A stretch of DNA of 64,000 nucleotides, from the NCBI RefSeq assembly GCF_036373705.1, contig NC_089855.1, positions 50,470,329 through 50,534,328 on the forward strand, in the 5' to 3' direction. The first letter of the stretch is position 1. Each line of letters opens with the position of its first letter. Under the pieces are notes generated by a model. The model saw only the letters and a program-made list of their open reading frames with translations. It searched no databases and was not told the DNA's origin. The DNA comes from Amia ocellicauda (taxonomy: Eukaryota > Chordata > Actinopteri > Amiiformes > Amiidae). Position numbers and translations under genes: made by a program. Below are positions 38,077 through 48,600 of this stretch, piece after piece.

Positions 38077-38925
38077 ATGTCTTACCCGAAAGCTGCGGAC
38101 GTCGACAGGCTCTACAGGCCTCTTCAAACCCGGGATCACCCCTGGTTCTATTCCCCAGATTTTGTATACACTCCGGAACCCTCTGACTGCGGTTACCCTC
38201 CAAGACCTCAGACCCCGGTCCCTCAGGACGAAACAACATGCGGAGCGATGGATGTCCAAATGAGTCTCGGGGATCCCCAGCCTCTGGAGCTCATGGAGGG
38301 CCTCGATTTTGCCGAACTGTCTACCGTCTGTGCGTCTCAGGAGGGGGTCAGTCCAATGGATGTAGAAACACCCCACAAACCACCAGGCGACCCAATGAGC
38401 ATCGGACGGTCTCGGGGGCGTGATGAAGACGCAGGATTTATGCCCGGGGTAGGTGTCCAAGTAAGCAGAGTGGTTAAAAGCACCCTGGTGTATATTCTGA
38501 GTGCTCTCATCGACCGAGCTCTGAAAGAAGTCTGTCGGGGGTGTGAAGTGAATCACCCCAGTCAGTTGAGATACAGTTGTTTGTTTGAACCAGACCGTTA
38601 CTATTTCCTGTTCTATTTCAACGTGTTTTACAGAAGACTGAACAAACCGTGGCTGAAACCGGCACTAATCAAGGCTCTGTCTTACTCCCACATACATGTC
38701 ATTGCTGGACAAGTCCAGAAAATCATAGATGAGATTTTGCTGGAGCTGAAAAAGGAGCCGTTTATAATAGAGAAACTTGGGCAGCTGCTCAATGACCTGG
38801 ATGAGCCAAGTAGAAAAACCGCTGGCAAGCTAAAAGCTTATTTCTTCCGTAAAGAAGTTAAAGCTGGGGGCAGCGACGAAGAATTCGACATCTACGCCAC
38901 TGATTCAGACTCTGACCTGAACTAA
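38077..38925 (+). CDS. accessory protein, 282 aa, unrecognised, copy 2
   Basis: Intact frame, about two residue differences from the copy at 7517. Disordered Pro-rich N-terminal part, helical C-terminal half, acidic Ser-rich tail. Confidence 0.8.
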   Translation: MSYPKAADVDRLYRPLQTRDHPWFYSPDFVYTPEPSDCGYPPRPQTPVPQDETTCGAMDVQMSLGDPQPLELMEGLDFAELSTVCASQEGVSPMDVETPHKPPGDPMSIGRSRGRDEDAGFMPGVGVQVSRVVKSTLVYILSALIDRALKEVCRGCEVNHPSQLRYSCLFEPDRYYFLFYFNVFYRRLNKPWLKPALIKALSYSHIHVIAGQVQKIIDEILLELKKEPFIIEKLGQLLNDLDEPSRKTAGKLKAYFFRKEVKAGGSDEEFDIYATDSDSDLN

Positions 38926-38937
38926 GGGACTTTGAAC

Positions 38938-39444
38938 ATGGGGAATGTTCTGGACTGCTGCTGCAACTGGTTCTGTCATCAACACTCTGCAGCTAACCTG
39001 AGAGCGCTATTACACCATGTGCTTGACAGAAAAGTAGCCAACGCGAGCCTTTTCTCTACAGATTTAACCATCGATGAGGATCAACTTTCAAACCTGGAAA
39101 AGTTAATGGTTGCTGTAACAAAGACCGGGGGGTACGAACACTGGGATGAAGCGCTCAAGGGGGCCAAGAATGATATTAGGCCATTTCATCAACATCTGTA
39201 TGACCTTTTACTGAGCATGTTTAATACCCCTCTGTTTACTTTTAAAATAGGTCATATTGTTGTTTTATTTACATATGTAACTGAGGTGTGTGCCTACAAG
39301 ATAAAGAAACAGGTATTTGTTGATATAGATCAAGTAACCAATCATCTGATTTCTTTTTGTCTGGACCGTAGAAAAAATTGTTGTGTATGTTATACTTTTC
39401 TCAAATGTCTAAAAAGGGGTATCTGCTCTCCTGAAGTTGAATAA
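38938..39444 (+). CDS. Bcl-2-like candidate, 168 aa, copy 2
   Basis: Apparently identical to 8378-8884: MGNVLDCCC start and BH1-like GHIVVLFTYV near residue 105. The stop again overlaps AATAAA. Confidence 0.78.
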   Translation: MGNVLDCCCNWFCHQHSAANLRALLHHVLDRKVANASLFSTDLTIDEDQLSNLEKLMVAVTKTGGYEHWDEALKGAKNDIRPFHQHLYDLLLSMFNTPLFTFKIGHIVVLFTYVTEVCAYKIKKQVFVDIDQVTNHLISFCLDRRKNCCVCYTFLKCLKRGICSPEVE

Positions 39445-39453
39445 AAAACCTTG

Positions 39454-39460
39454 TATAAAA
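39454..39460 (+). promoter_or_regulatory. TATA box ahead of the integrase gene, copy 2
   Basis: TATAAAA, 41 bp before the ATG at 39501, as in copy 1. Confidence 0.5.
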
Positions 39461-39500
39461 ACTTTGCGCATAGTGTGGGTCTGTGTGTTTATTTGGCAGA

Positions 39501-40592
39501 ATGACTCGGCAAGCTCCCCAAATGCATGAACTATACTACAACCCAGCCAAGATTGGGGGTTTGGCGGGTAAGAAGGGTTTTCAAAGAGGACTCGCTGAGG
39601 CCGGCGTGAAGGTTAATGATGTGGTTGTTTCAGAATGGTTACGGGAACAAGACGCCTATACCTTACATAAACCTCTCAGGATTAACTTTAAAAGAAACCG
39701 TGTATATGCAACTGACATAGACTCACAATGGCAAATGGATCTAGTCGATATGTCAAATTTATCAAAACATAACAATGGTCACAAATTTATGTTGATGTGT
39801 ATCGATGTGTTATCAAAATATGCCTGGGCTCGCATTCTACATAACAAAACAGGTCGGGCGGTGACAAGGGCCTTTGAGGATATATTGTCCCAGGGACGAT
39901 GTCCTAAAAAACTGCAGACTGATAAAGGAAAAGAGTTTCTCAACAGAGAATTTCAGAATCTACTGAAGAGACACAAAATACATCATTTCACCACCGGTAA
40001 TGAGCTTAAGGCATCGGTGGTGGAGAGGTTTAACCGCACCATAAAGACCAAAATGTGGAGATATTTTACAGCGGTCAACACGTTCAAGTATTTTGATAAA
40101 GTTCAGGATTTTATCGATGCTTACAACCAAGGGTATCACGCCAGTATTAAAATGAAGCCTATAGATGTTGATCAAAGTAATTCTTTTAAGGTCTATAAAA
40201 AATTATACGGCCCATTTATTAAGAAGGGGAAAACTACTTATAAGTTCAACATCGGTGATGTGGTTCGCGTTTCAAAGCTAAGGAGTACTTTTGCCAAAGG
40301 TTATGAACAAACATTTTCTGACGAATATTTTACAGTTACCGAACAGGTGGCTAGAGACCCCCCCGTGTACCGGTTAAAAGACTATGACGGGGAGGATATA
40401 GAAGGAACGTTTTACGAAGCCGAGTTACAAAAAATTATTGTGGGTAAAGACATTGTATACAGAGTTGAAAAGATATTAGCTGAGAAAACCCAGAACCGGA
40501 AAAAATATGTGTTGGTGAAATGGCTTGGATGGCCTGAAAAGTTCAATAGTTGGGTCCCGGAACAACAGGTTTGTGATATTCAAGCCTTATAA
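39501..40592 (+). CDS. int: Polinton integrase with chromodomain, copy 2
   Basis: 363 aa, intact, triad D80, D141, E175 and the C-terminal chromodomain all present; about one residue difference from copy 1. Confidence 0.95.
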   Translation: MTRQAPQMHELYYNPAKIGGLAGKKGFQRGLAEAGVKVNDVVVSEWLREQDAYTLHKPLRINFKRNRVYATDIDSQWQMDLVDMSNLSKHNNGHKFMLMCIDVLSKYAWARILHNKTGRAVTRAFEDILSQGRCPKKLQTDKGKEFLNREFQNLLKRHKIHHFTTGNELKASVVERFNRTIKTKMWRYFTAVNTFKYFDKVQDFIDAYNQGYHASIKMKPIDVDQSNSFKVYKKLYGPFIKKGKTTYKFNIGDVVRVSKLRSTFAKGYEQTFSDEYFTVTEQVARDPPVYRLKDYDGEDIEGTFYEAELQKIIVGKDIVYRVEKILAEKTQNRKKYVLVKWLGWPEKFNSWVPEQQVCDIQAL

Positions 40593-40596
40593 CAAC

Positions 40597-41394
40597 ATGC
40601 CCGCTGGTGTGATGGGGTCATTACTTTCGATACTCAAGATGGAATCAGGAGGCTTCTACGTGACTCTACCCAGTAACGCCTCTCTCGATATATACCCTTA
40701 AAATGAAATATCCAGTTACACGGTACAATTTGGAAAATCTATAGATCTAAGGGGGTCGTGGGAAGTGGGGTTGGCGGAAATACAGTATCCTTACACTTGG
40801 GCTGTTTTACAAGATAAGGATGCCACCTTCGCCATTTTTGACGATGTTAAAAAGAGTCAATGGACATTCACGATGCAAGGAGGTTATTATGACAATGTGG
40901 ATACAATATTAGATGAGATGCATAAACAGTTCTCAGAAGGCACCCCCAACATCAAGCTATATTACAACCCTATTAAAAACAGAGTGTACAAGGTGTCAAA
41001 ACCTGGTATTAGCATTCAAACCAAAGGACAACTGGGGCGTATATTAGGGTTCTATTCTGACACAGAGAGCAGGTTCTCAGAAGTGGTGGCACCCTTCCCG
41101 GCTGACATCAGTGGCGGCTTTTACACTCTTTATGTGTATACGGATATCATAACACACCAGAGGGTCGGGGATAGCTATGTCCCCCTTTTGAGAAATGTAC
41201 TTATTAAAGGTAAAAGCAATGACATGGTCACAATTACTTATGACAAGCCACACTACGTACCAGTCTCAAAGACCCACTTTGACAACATCACGATCGAAGT
41301 AAAATCGGATCAGAATATCAACGTACCCTTCCGCTTCGGTAAAGTTATTGTCAAACTACATTTTCGACCCCTGAAACAGTGTGTACATTATTAA
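40597..41394 (+). pseudogene. minor capsid protein gene, copy 2 (broken)
   Basis: Counterpart of 10037-10834. The family blocks are recognisable but this copy has no uninterrupted full-length frame. It keeps the TAAAATG junction to the core protein gene. Confidence 0.85.
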
Positions 41395-41395
41395 A

Positions 41396-41884
41396 ATGGC
41401 TACCTCGAGGGGTTATGTAGATCCTAGCGCCTATGTGGATTATTACAAGATGCAAGCCGTGAACGGCTTGCCCGGTTTTGTAGGAGCCCCCACAATGTAT
41501 GGAGCCGGTCTAGGAGGACTCTTTCGTGGTCTCTTTAGAATGGCCGTACCCCTGCTTAAGAGAGGCTCTGCTATAGCCAGACCCCACTTGAAAACAGCGG
41601 CTAAAAATATTGTTAGTGACGTGTTCACCAATGTTATGAACCGGGCAGCTAGCCATGAGCAGCAGGAGGGTTCGGGTCTCATGGTAATGGCGAGGAGGGG
41701 GGGTAAAAGAAGAAACAGTATGTGTCCACCAGGGCGACGAAGATCCGTGGCTAACAAAAAACGAAGAAGCTCTCATTCTCCAACATATCGTGGAAACACT
41801 CGGAGAAGGAAGCAGCACAAGAAAAAACCTGCAAAAAGAAAGTCTCAAAGAAAGACAAATAGAGCCTCAGGATACATCTTTTAA
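41396..41884 (+). CDS. basic virion core protein, copy 2
   Basis: 162 aa, about one residue difference from copy 1; MYGAG site and Arg/Lys-rich tail retained. Confidence 0.8.
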   Translation: MATSRGYVDPSAYVDYYKMQAVNGLPGFVGAPTMYGAGLGGLFRGLFRMAVPLLKRGSAIARPHLKTAAKNIVSDVFTNVMNRAASHEQQEGSGLMVMARRGGKRRNSMCPPGRRRSVANKKRRSSHSPTYRGNTRRRKQHKKKPAKRKSQRKTNRASGYIF

Positions 41885-41886
41885 AA

Positions 41887-43194
41887 ATGTCTTTTGTCCA
41901 CAGTCTATCGGAAGAATGCGTCAAATCAGAACTGGATCTGTTTACAGTTCCATACACTCAAACGAGTATAGATAAGAGCATATATGTAGAGATACCCCCT
42001 CTTTCCGCAATTTCAGATACGGCCCCTCTGGAGTTTTTTATTGCTGGCAATGGCGAGGATTATATTGATTTGAATAACACATTTATTTTAATGAACTGTA
42101 AAGTGACTGATGAGGATGACGATGCAATCGAGAAGACGGCCAACGCTGGGGTCATCAATTACCCGGTGGCCACCATGTTTTCACAGGTGGATGTGACCCT
42201 GGGAGATCGGCTCATTAGTCAAAGCAGCAATACTTACCCCTATAGGGCCATGATGGAGTGTATCCTTAATTATAGTGAGGAGACCCTAAGCAAACAGTTC
42301 AGCCCCGGCCTTTTCTTCAAAGACACCCCGGAAGCTATGGACGACCAGGATCCAGAGGGACTCAATAAGGGTTTGCAAAAAAGAACGGCCTTTTCAACAG
42401 AAGGGAGGACCTTTGAGCTAATGGGACATATTCATGCAGACATATTTTTCCAAGAAAAACTCATGCTCAACGGGGTAGACATTAAAATTAAAATGATCCG
42501 TAGTAAAAGTGCTTTTTGTCTGATGACCCCTGATACTGAAAAATATAAACTGACCATATTATCGGCCTCGCTGTTTGTGAAAAAAGTATCCGTCTCCCCG
42601 GCGGTTAAACTAGGACATGCGCAGGCTTTAATGACGGCAAACGCCAAGTACCCGATCGAAAGAGTCTATATGAAAGTCCACAGTATCCCCGCAGGGACAC
42701 GGGTGATGAACCAGGAAAATCTGTTTCTAGGCCAGCTCCCAAAACAGGTTATTATAGGTCTCGTGGATAATGATGCATTTACCGGGGTTTACAACAAGAA
42801 CCCCTTTAACTTTAAACATTATAACGCGGAATTTATAGCACTGTACGTCGATGGTGTGCAGGTTCCATCCAGACCTTTTCAACCTGACTTTGAAAACGGC
42901 AACGCGGTTCGTGAATATTACAGTCTAGTACTGGCTACGGGTCGCCATCTCAAGGATCAACCTCTGCTGATCGATCGCCGGGAATACTGCAGCGGTTACA
43001 CCCTGTACGGTTTCAACCTGACCCCTGACGAAGAGTGTGGACAACATTTTTCACTGATGAAGACGGGCAATATGCGTTTGGAGATGCGTTTCAAGCAGCC
43101 TCTACCACGCACTGTAAATATGGTCGTGTATGCTGTGTTTGACAACATTATTGAGGTGAATCAGAGGAGAAACGTTCTGTATGATTATTATTAA
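41887..43194 (+). CDS. major capsid protein, copy 2
   Basis: 435 aa, intact; about three residue differences from copy 1, none in the blocks used for recognition. Confidence 0.92.
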   Translation: MSFVHSLSEECVKSELDLFTVPYTQTSIDKSIYVEIPPLSAISDTAPLEFFIAGNGEDYIDLNNTFILMNCKVTDEDDDAIEKTANAGVINYPVATMFSQVDVTLGDRLISQSSNTYPYRAMMECILNYSEETLSKQFSPGLFFKDTPEAMDDQDPEGLNKGLQKRTAFSTEGRTFELMGHIHADIFFQEKLMLNGVDIKIKMIRSKSAFCLMTPDTEKYKLTILSASLFVKKVSVSPAVKLGHAQALMTANAKYPIERVYMKVHSIPAGTRVMNQENLFLGQLPKQVIIGLVDNDAFTGVYNKNPFNFKHYNAEFIALYVDGVQVPSRPFQPDFENGNAVREYYSLVLATGRHLKDQPLLIDRREYCSGYTLYGFNLTPDEECGQHFSLMKTGNMRLEMRFKQPLPRTVNMVVYAVFDNIIEVNQRRNVLYDYY

Positions 43195-43195
43195 A

Positions 43196-43753
43196 ATGAA
43201 CACCAGAGAGCTCAACCACATCATGAATGCCCTGGACGGCTCACGGAAAGTGTTTCAAGGAGTCTACGCCTGCGACCAGCTGCCTAAATTTAAGATCAAG
43301 AATTTACCTGCAATGTACATAATCAACACACACCCTAAAAATATGCCCGGAGAACATTGGCTGGCTATTTATCTAAGGGAGGACCGCCGTGGGGAATTTT
43401 TTGATTCCTATGGAAACCCCCCGGATTTCAGACCTTTCCCTCGGAAGATCAATAACTTTCTGCTCAACAACTGTCAAGAAACCATTTACAGCGGTCGTCA
43501 AGTACAAAGTCTTCAGACCTTCACTTGTGGTCAACACTGTGTGTTTTTCTTATATCATAGATCTAAAGGAAGGTCATACCCCGATATTATGTCCTTGTAC
43601 AGTGAGGATTTAGGCCAAAATGATAAAAAAGTGGCAGAGTTTGTCAGGACACTGTGGACCCCCCCTTATAACACAATTACTTACGACCCTAGCCAGCCAT
43701 GTATACAGATGGGGTGTTCTTGTGAGGATTTTAAAAGATGTCATGCGTGTTAA
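43196..43753 (+). CDS. adenain-type protease, copy 2
   Basis: 185 aa, intact, H54/D70/Q104/C111 retained; about one residue difference from copy 1. Confidence 0.93.
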   Translation: MNTRELNHIMNALDGSRKVFQGVYACDQLPKFKIKNLPAMYIINTHPKNMPGEHWLAIYLREDRRGEFFDSYGNPPDFRPFPRKINNFLLNNCQETIYSGRQVQSLQTFTCGQHCVFFLYHRSKGRSYPDIMSLYSEDLGQNDKKVAEFVRTLWTPPYNTITYDPSQPCIQMGCSCEDFKRCHAC

Positions 43754-43931
43754 AGTGAAAAAATAATGAAAACAGCCTTTGAATCATTAGTTTTGTTTTT
43801 ATTCAACACAAATCTTATACAAAGCAGGGTTATGTTATAAATAAATGTACAACATTTGAAAATAAAAATAAAAAATAAAAAAATTGTTTGTCGGTTCCTT
43901 ATTTACAGGGGAGACAAATAAAAACATGAGA
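43754..43931. terminator. convergent poly(A) region, copy 2
   Basis: Same AT-rich stretch as 13194-13371, with AATAAA motifs on both strands. Confidence 0.7.
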
Positions 43932-44588
43932 TTAATAAGCTTCCCAACGATGGATAGATCCTGAGGAGGGTTGCTCAACACGGTCAGAGTAATGAGATAT
44001 CGGCGTCAGATCAGTCACCACCTCTTTACACAGACGGATTTTTTGTCGCGTTTCCTGGTTAGGGACTGTTGATTGGGGCATGTTCAGACAGGCCATCGCC
44101 TGTAGGAAAGCATTCCAGCCTACAGGTCGGCGACTATCGGGTACCTTATTAGTCGTTACCCGCGGTTTCTGAACCATTTTGTGCAGAATATATTCTGCAT
44201 GTCTTTTGCTTCTGGCCGGCATGTTTCTCAAAACATCCGTTACAACATCTCCCTCTGAACTCTCAACAGGTTCGGGCACCGCAACATCTTTATCAACCGT
44301 ACCCCCCGCATCAGTCCCAGAACCATTTTCTTGAGAGGCCATGGTTAAAGTTAAAATGTTTTGATCTTTTTCACCCTGTCTAACCAGACGGAGGTAGCGC
44401 TGTAACGTGTTGCTATACATCTGGGCTTTGGAATACTGATTTAAATCGGCCCTGGCCAGTATAGCTTTCATTTCAGAGTCCAGGTTGTTTTCGGCCGTTT
44501 GTCTAATGGGCTCTGGCCCGACAACATTTTTTCTCAGTTTCTCAAGCTGCTCCTGAGGGATCAAAAACATTTTCTGAGCATATTCCAT
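43932..44588 (-). CDS. conserved Polinton ancillary protein, copy 2
   Basis: 218-aa open frame, shorter than its 247-aa counterpart at 13372-14115; counted among the lesions of this element. The conserved N-terminal part is present. Confidence 0.75.
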   Translation of the reverse strand: MEYAQKMFLIPQEQLEKLRKNVVGPEPIRQTAENNLDSEMKAILARADLNQYSKAQMYSNTLQRYLRLVRQGEKDQNILTLTMASQENGSGTDAGGTVDKDVAVPEPVESSEGDVVTDVLRNMPARSKRHAEYILHKMVQKPRVTTNKVPDSRRPVGWNAFLQAMACLNMPQSTVPNQETRQKIRLCKEVVTDLTPISHYSDRVEQPSSGSIHRWEAY

Positions 44589-44590
44589 TA

Positions 44591-44926
44591 TTAACCCACT
44601 CTGGAAGCTAGAAGACTGGTTAGGAAAGGCACGGCTATGCTCAACAGCGGTCCTATAAAACCTCCGGTTTGATTAATCTTCTTTCTTTTTCTTTTAATAG
44701 AATACTTCTTATTAGCGATGATCTTGATAACCGCTTTTTGTTTTTTGAGTTTAGAATGTTGAGAAGGGGTTAGGGGTATATTACCGCGTAAGATGTTAAA
44801 AGCTATTTCACACAGGGTCTCGATCAAATCCGAGGGGGCCCCTGCCAGCACAGCTTTCCTATGGCGCGGGCTCCCCTCAAATAACATTTGCAAAAGCGGC
44901 AGATTTCTTTTAATCCGAACAGACAT
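44591..44926 (-). CDS. small basic protein with hydrophobic tail, copy 2
   Basis: 111 aa, apparently identical to copy 1 (14118-14453). Confidence 0.8.
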   Translation of the reverse strand: MSVRIKRNLPLLQMLFEGSPRHRKAVLAGAPSDLIETLCEIAFNILRGNIPLTPSQHSKLKKQKAVIKIIANKKYSIKRKRKKINQTGGFIGPLLSIAVPFLTSLLASRVG

Positions 44927-44932
44927 TCTTAT

Positions 44933-45604
44933 TTATTTCCTTTTCTTTAGCACATACACTGCCGGCCAATCGGGCGGGCACAAACCTGTTCTGAGGCGAA
45001 AGTCTTCTGGGGTTTGTGCTTTTAAGTCCACAATCAAGTACCCGTAGGGTTTTTTGGTGGCATCCTCAAATGCCTCCAAAAAGAATTTGGTCTGGTTAGG
45101 GTACATTTGACGAGCCAAGACGGTGACCTGTAGTTTATCTCTGGGGTTTTTAAAAAGAATTATATAATTGGCATTTAAATTAATAGTGCGGCTTTTTTTA
45201 CCTTGAAAAAATAGATTTTGAACTAAATAAATAATACTTAAATTCCTATGATGAGTGTACTTTGTGAAAGCTTTTTCCACTTCACTGTTGTCACCGGCCT
45301 GCTCCATCAGGTCATCAAGGATCACTAGATTAGTTTGTCCGGGCGGGAACAGGTCATCGTCACACAACGAGGCGGGGAGACCTTGCACAAATTTCAGATT
45401 ATTTTTTTTTGATGCCAAATCATCGTAGAGAGGTTGCCAGCAAGAGTAACACCACACTATGTTGTCAAGAGCTTGGGACACGGTTGCGTCCACATCTTCT
45501 ATGATGTTCTTTATAAGATAGCTCTTACCCGAATTGGAGGGACCGGCTATAATACAGGAGAAAGGGTGTTGAAGTCTGTTATCAAAACCACTGCTAATAT
45601 CCAT
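44933..45604 (-). CDS. packaging ATPase, copy 2
   Basis: 223 aa, Walker A GPSNSGKS and Walker B NLVILDDLM intact; about one residue difference; overlaps the polymerase frame by 11 bp. Confidence 0.95.
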   Translation of the reverse strand: MDISSGFDNRLQHPFSCIIAGPSNSGKSYLIKNIIEDVDATVSQALDNIVWCYSCWQPLYDDLASKKNNLKFVQGLPASLCDDDLFPPGQTNLVILDDLMEQAGDNSEVEKAFTKYTHHRNLSIIYLVQNLFFQGKKSRTINLNANYIILFKNPRDKLQVTVLARQMYPNQTKFFLEAFEDATKKPYGYLIVDLKAQTPEDFRLRTGLCPPDWPAVYVLKKRK

Positions 45605-48600
45605 AAGGCAGAGTGGTATAATCAGTCTTCAACACTCTTTTATTGTACACCACCCTTAACCGTTTGTTTAGTGATCTATTTTCCAATGTGTACCCCTTTT
45701 TATTGTGATAGATCTGATTTCCGGCTGTAATAATCTCGCGAGGAGGCGCGTCTTTCTCGGTTACAAAACTTTGTACCAGGGTCGTCAGAGACTTGATGTT
45801 AATGAGCTTGTTGTTACAATGGTTCAGAGTGAAACCCTTAACTTTCATACAGGTCTTACCCGCAGCCGTTCTGTATGCGTAAGTCTTAGGACCCCCTGAA
45901 ACAAACTCCACTATGTGGTCCTGAGGATCTAGCTCGCTCGTTAACTCCCCAAGGTAGTCCCCGAGGGGAGGGACCCAATCCCCTGGCCTGGTGACAAAGA
46001 TTACAGAGTCAGTATCATGATAGAGCGTGCGTTCCTGCAGCTGATCCATTAAGTTGTACAGTTCAAGCCGGGCGTAAGCCGTGGTAAAAACCGCTATGAA
46101 AACATTAACGTTTCCCTGTTTGGTGGGGAAATCTTTAGGGGCCCTCCACTGGACCTGTGCCACGTGGTCATTTAAGAATTGAAAGTGTGATACTGCATGT
46201 TGTTTGGAAAAGATAAATTCTATAAACTGTTCAGGGGTTTTAATCAAGGTTGTGTTTAGACGGTTATTTCTTTCCCCAAACTTACCCCACAGACTGTTTA
46301 AAATCAGTTTGGACATTTGTCTCTTGGCGGGGTTTACAGTTATGTTCCCCGGCTCTAGACGGATCCCTTCCTTTTCAAAATATTGCTGAACGTACCGCTC
46401 TTTGGCAGCGGAGTCAACACACCATGAGGGATAGCCTGATGCCTCCTGTTTCCCTTTCAGATGGGTCATAATGTACTCAGCAAAAAGAGTATCAGATTTT
46501 TCAGAAAAATGCCAAACCTCATACACCTTACCGACTCTGTAACCTTTCTCCACCGCCTTGTCAAGCTCAATGCTACACCAGACACCCGTCAGCGCTCTCT
46601 CGTCATCACTGTGCAGACAAGAGGTATTTTGATTTTCAGTTTCCACACACGTTCTACACAGAGGGAACATCAATTTTCCCGAACACCTGTAAGGCAACAC
46701 GGGTAGGAACAGCTCACGAGGAGGGTACATGGTGACTTTGATCAAACCAAAGTACTGTCCGATTTCGAGAAAGTCACGATAAACAATGGTTGGATGCCCC
46801 ACCGGGTACATTTTGGTCTTGTTGACATAAGGGTACAGACTGGTGAAATCATAGTAATCTACTCTCTCACCCTCCTTTACCTCATAATGTAAACAGAGGG
46901 CGTTGGTACGACCCCCAAATAACGCATCCCTGGGCTCTAGACGTTCAGGAAAGTCCAAGGTTTCCATAAACCGTTGTACCTCCACATCCTGTTGCTTCAG
47001 GGTCGTCCACGCGTGTTCCCAAATCACCAGTACATTCAAACCATAGGTGTTTTTTAAAGTTTCAATTCGTTCCTGGAAATCATAGTACATATCACCGCAG
47101 AGTTTTTGTGTTACGGGGTTAAAGGTGTTTGGGTCGAAGCACTGAGGACAGCCATGGTAAATACAACCAGCAAACTCATAAGCGGTACGCCGCCCGGACA
47201 CGTCGCTAAAACCGTCTAAGTAGTAAGGACCCATTTTGACTTCCCCTTGATTTAAAGCATGTCTGATGAAGATGTTATCCCGGGCACTCAGATATTCCAG
47301 CCACTGTATGGAGACAGTCGAAAAGTTCTTTTGTCTAGCACGATAGTTGTCAGAAGTGGTGTCCGCTATAGTGTTTTTCTGCAAGAAATTGGATCGATAC
47401 ATTTTCATGCAGAGAGACGCTATGGTCACACTTTGCAAAGGGTCGAGACCCGACGTGTTGATAACCTCGGTGCGGAAACGCAAACAGGCTTCTTTAAGGA
47501 TCTCCACATCATTTTTACAATAAGCGGCCATCTCTTCTCGGAAATCAAAAACACCCCCCTTAACCGTATTGTACCATTTAAAGAATTCCTCCCTCTCATG
47601 AGACATCATAGTATCAACCCCATAATAAGAGGCGGGCGGGTAGGACCCTCGATAATTTTGAGTGTCCTTAGTATTAAAAAAATGGCAGAACCAACCTTTC
47701 TTCTGAGCCTCAAAACCCAGAGCTTTAGGCAAAGCGCTCAATTTCATGGGGAGGAAATTTAACGAGTCTATGTAACGTTGGTTGAAAGCCTCGTTGGTGA
47801 AACACATGATCTTGCTACCCTGAGCTATTATTTTTGGGGTCACCCCATTTTCCACCAGATACTTCATCAATATGTAAGAATCATAACCCTTAGCATTGTG
47901 GGCAATAAATGTGTAATTGAGGTATTTTGGACCGCGATACCGCGTAAAGAAATCCCTGACACAACTCTCACCGCTAGCTGACCACTCACAATCCAACATG
48001 TCAATACAGTGTATATAATTAGCAACATGGACCCCGTTTTCTTGCCGGCATTCAAAATCAAAAAAGACATACCGGTTGTGCGGCGGCTCCTTTTTAACCG
48101 GCTGAATAAAGCACTGGTGTTCAGACCCCGGGGTTAAATCCGCATTACAGATCCTACATCTCGGTTCCAGACATTTGTGTGGTTTAACCTCATGAAAACG
48201 GTACTGGAGGCAACACTGCGGGCAATATTTAGTTTGATCACAATAACTCCGTTTTTTAACCCCCTCAGCAGCGGCCCTCTGCACCTTATGTTCGGAAAAA
48301 CAGAACGCGGAGAGACAAATCCTTAAGCAATCTTTACATCGGATGGTAGGGGCCAAACCCTTACGACATTGCGGATTGAAACAGACGTTACAGTAACCGT
48401 CACAGCGGTGCTTAAGCTTATCATTGAAGGCCTTATAACACCAATGACAAACATACGAACAACCCAAAAAAGCCGTCAAACTCTTTATTCCAAAGTAATG
48501 ACTATCACTTAGGAAGAGAAACAGTGTCTGTGTATGGGTTTCAGGATGTGTCTGAAATTTCACAAATACTTCCTTTACCTCACAACGGTACCACACAACA